DNA of 15,146 nt from an uncultured Bryobacterales bacterium (lineage in GTDB: Bacteria > Acidobacteriota > Terriglobia > Bryobacterales > Bryobacteraceae). Each line of letters starts with the position of its first letter. The stretch's first letter is position 1. The notes beneath the pieces are model-generated. The model was given only the letters and a program-made list of their open reading frames with translations, did no database searches and had not been told where the DNA came from. The stretch covers positions 1 to 15,146 of the forward strand of contig CALMAV010000195.1 in NCBI GenBank assembly GCA_937859895.1, written 5' to 3'. Positions 13,714 through 15,146 of this stretch are shown here, one piece after another. A program made the position numbers and the translations under genes.

Positions 13714-15015
13714 ATGAAGATAACGAAAGTGTTGGCAATGTGTCTAGTTGCGTTGTCCGCCATGGCCAGAACCTCTTCCTTGCAAGCTACCGAAACAACC
13801 GTTCGTATCGTCGCGCAAAGCGGGGGCTACACGTTGATGCGGAATGGTCAGCCGTTTTTCATCAAAGGCGCCGGCGGCGGCCCTAAGTACTTGAACGAAG
13901 CGGTTGCTGCCGGGGCCAATTCGATTCGCGAATGGTCACCCGACGAGGAAGGGCTCCAGCGCGTACGCGGGGCAGGAATAACGGCACTGGTCTGGCTCAC
14001 CCTTGGCATCCCACGGCAAGGGTTTAACTATCTTGATTCGGCAGCGGTTCAGCAGCAGTTAGAGAAGACAGTAGCCGTTGTTCGTCGCCTCAAATCAAAC
14101 CCCGCAGTCCTCATTTGGGCGCTAGGCAATGAGGTTGAATTGGGTGCTACCGATGAGCAGCGGGTAGCGGCTTGGAAGGCTTTAGAGCAACTGGCTCAGG
14201 CATTGAAGCACGAAGATCCCGAGCATCCGGTCATCGTGGTGCTTGCCGGTGCCGGTAAGAATAAGCTGCGTGAGCTTGACGGGTACTGCCCATCGTTGGA
14301 TGCGGTCGGGATCAACACTTACGGCGGTATTGTTGGCTTGCCGGAATCAATAGAAGCTCAAGGTTTTCGGCGCCCCTACGTTGTTACCGAGTTCGGGCCG
14401 CGCGGCCATTGGGAGGTTGCCAAAACCGCATGGGGGATGCCGATTGAGGACACCAGCTCACAGAAGGCCGCACTCATCGTCAAAGGATATGAGCACGCCA
14501 TTGCGCATCAGCCGCAATGCCTGGGCTCTTACGTGTTTCTATGGGGCCAGAAGCAGGAAAAGACACAGACCTGGTATGGCCTCTTTCTTGAGGATGGCTC
14601 TCATGTTGCCGGCGTCGATACCATGCAATACCTTTGGACAGGCAAGTGGCCGGCGCACCGAGCTCCGGTCATTGATGGCTCGATTGTCGCCACTGCGCAA
14701 GACGCCGACGGCCAGAGAGCGCAGGGCATCTTCAAGCCCAGCACCCGTATCACCTGTTCTATTAAGACAAGTGACCCGGACAACGATCCCATCACAGTTA
14801 CGTGGGAAGTACGGCCCGATGTTGCCAACAATGCGAGTCAGGGCGGAGACTTCGAGCCGTCCGCCGCACCAATATGGGGAGCCGTCGAACAGCAGAATGG
14901 GCAATCGGCTGTCATCCGCATTCCCCGAAACGCCGGCGACTACCGTATCTTCGCTTATGCTCGTAACCAGTACCGAGGCGCTGCCACTGCCAATCTGCCG
15001 ATTGAGGTTAAGTAA
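13714..15015 (+). CDS. Secreted glycoside hydrolase-like protein, GH2/GH5-type TIM barrel (clan GH-A)
   Basis: The 433-residue protein has a signal peptide (about 1-25, KITKVLAMCLVALSAM core) and then GQPFFIKGAGG (45-55), the opening strand typical of GH2 C-terminal and related barrels. The clan GH-A catalytic pair is visible: IWALGNEVE (134-142) with acid/base E140, and VVTEFGPRG (223-231) with nucleophile E226. NTYGG (201-205) and YVFLWGQKQEKTQTWYGLF complete the barrel. The last 100 residues or so (APVIDG onward, with SDPDNDPITVTWEV) look like an Ig-like or fibronectin-like beta domain. It lacks the N-terminal domains of classical GH2 beta-galactosidases. The substrate is unknown. It starts 15 bases after the GH97 stop without a strong Shine-Dalgarno sequence, so the two are probably one operon acting outside the cytoplasm. 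Confidence 0.8.
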   Translation: MKITKVLAMCLVALSAMARTSSLQATETTVRIVAQSGGYTLMRNGQPFFIKGAGGGPKYLNEAVAAGANSIREWSPDEEGLQRVRGAGITALVWLTLGIPRQGFNYLDSAAVQQQLEKTVAVVRRLKSNPAVLIWALGNEVELGATDEQRVAAWKALEQLAQALKHEDPEHPVIVVLAGAGKNKLRELDGYCPSLDAVGINTYGGIVGLPESIEAQGFRRPYVVTEFGPRGHWEVAKTAWGMPIEDTSSQKAALIVKGYEHAIAHQPQCLGSYVFLWGQKQEKTQTWYGLFLEDGSHVAGVDTMQYLWTGKWPAHRAPVIDGSIVATAQDADGQRAQGIFKPSTRITCSIKTSDPDNDPITVTWEVRPDVANNASQGGDFEPSAAPIWGAVEQQNGQSAVIRIPRNAGDYRIFAYARNQYRGAATANLPIEVK

Positions 15016-15018
15016 GAT

Positions 15019-15146
15019 TTGTCGATCTCCTCTTTCCCGTCACCCTCACTCGCAGAACAGCTTGTGCAACAGGCTTGGATCGGCGATGCTGTGTTACTGC
15101 TCTACGCCCGTCGCAAAGTGCTTGGCGATATCGGCAAGCTCGATGC
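15019..15146 (+). CDS. RNase III-domain (Mini-III-like) protein, N-terminal part, cut by window edge
   Basis: Only 42 codons are inside the window. TTG 15019 is 3 bases after the previous stop, with GAGGT (15004-15008) 10 bases upstream. The translation reads SLAEQLVQQAWIGDAVLLLY and then ARRKVLGDIGKLDA. The WIGDAVLxLYxR core is like the first helices of Mini-ribonuclease III and other stand-alone RNase III domains, which mature rRNA precursors. The catalytic EXXXD helix and the rest lie outside the window. The family call therefore rests on one motif. Confidence 0.55.
   Translation, partial: MSISSFPSPSLAEQLVQQAWIGDAVLLLYARRKVLGDIGKLD

Overview
The window is a gene-dense bacterial chromosomal segment of moderate GC content, with short intergenic gaps, frequent GTG/TTG starts and several overlapping genes. 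No rRNA, tRNA, CRISPR array, transposase, integrase or phage gene is visible. The gene mix suggests a soil-type heterotroph, most likely an acidobacterium: a dGTPase-like HD hydrolase, a DUF4126-like protein, a Uma2 endonuclease, a GH97 hydrolase, a CtaA-type haem A synthase with a cysteine pair, and several lineage-restricted small proteins. That placement is an inference from style and content; no marker gene is present. No stretch of more than about 300 bases lacks a gene.

Layout. (1) 1-3046: the end of a TPR-like protein, a dGTPase-like HD phosphohydrolase (dgt), a 49-residue minus-strand small protein tucked between dgt and the next gene, a cysteine-rich putative zinc protein, and a ferredoxin-NADP+ reductase-type flavoenzyme. 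(2) 3204-5321: a 106-residue helical orphan with a strong ribosome binding site ends at a hairpin; facing it on the minus strand are a PfkB/1-phosphofructokinase family kinase and a zinc-ribbon membrane protein. (3) 5388-6457: a small membrane protein with a TTG start and a Uma2-family nuclease. (4) 6509-10017: a tightly packed, translationally coupled plus-strand run of a D-2-hydroxyacid dehydrogenase, a PLP-dependent threonine/serine dehydratase, a NUDIX hydrolase and haem A synthase. (5) 10007-11056, minus: a zinc alcohol dehydrogenase whose end overlaps ctaA tail to tail. (6) 11163-15146: a DUF4126-like protein, a GH97 glycoside hydrolase whose signal-peptide region is out of frame with its body, a secreted clan GH-A-like hydrolase, and the start of an RNase III-like (Mini-III type) gene cut by the window edge.

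How the genes work together: the GH97 and GH-A-like enzymes both have signal sequences and are adjacent, so they look like an export pair for polysaccharide breakdown. The 6509-10017 run joins 2-oxoacid metabolism (dehydratase plus 2-hydroxyacid dehydrogenase) with NUDIX house-cleaning and haem A supply for cytochrome oxidase, apparently as one transcript. The points most worth a second look are the hidden 49-residue gene, the GH97 frame break, the 18-bp perfect palindrome that overlaps the ribosome binding site of the DUF4126-like gene, and the strong hairpin just before the GH97 start. I did not find a convincing new multi-gene system.
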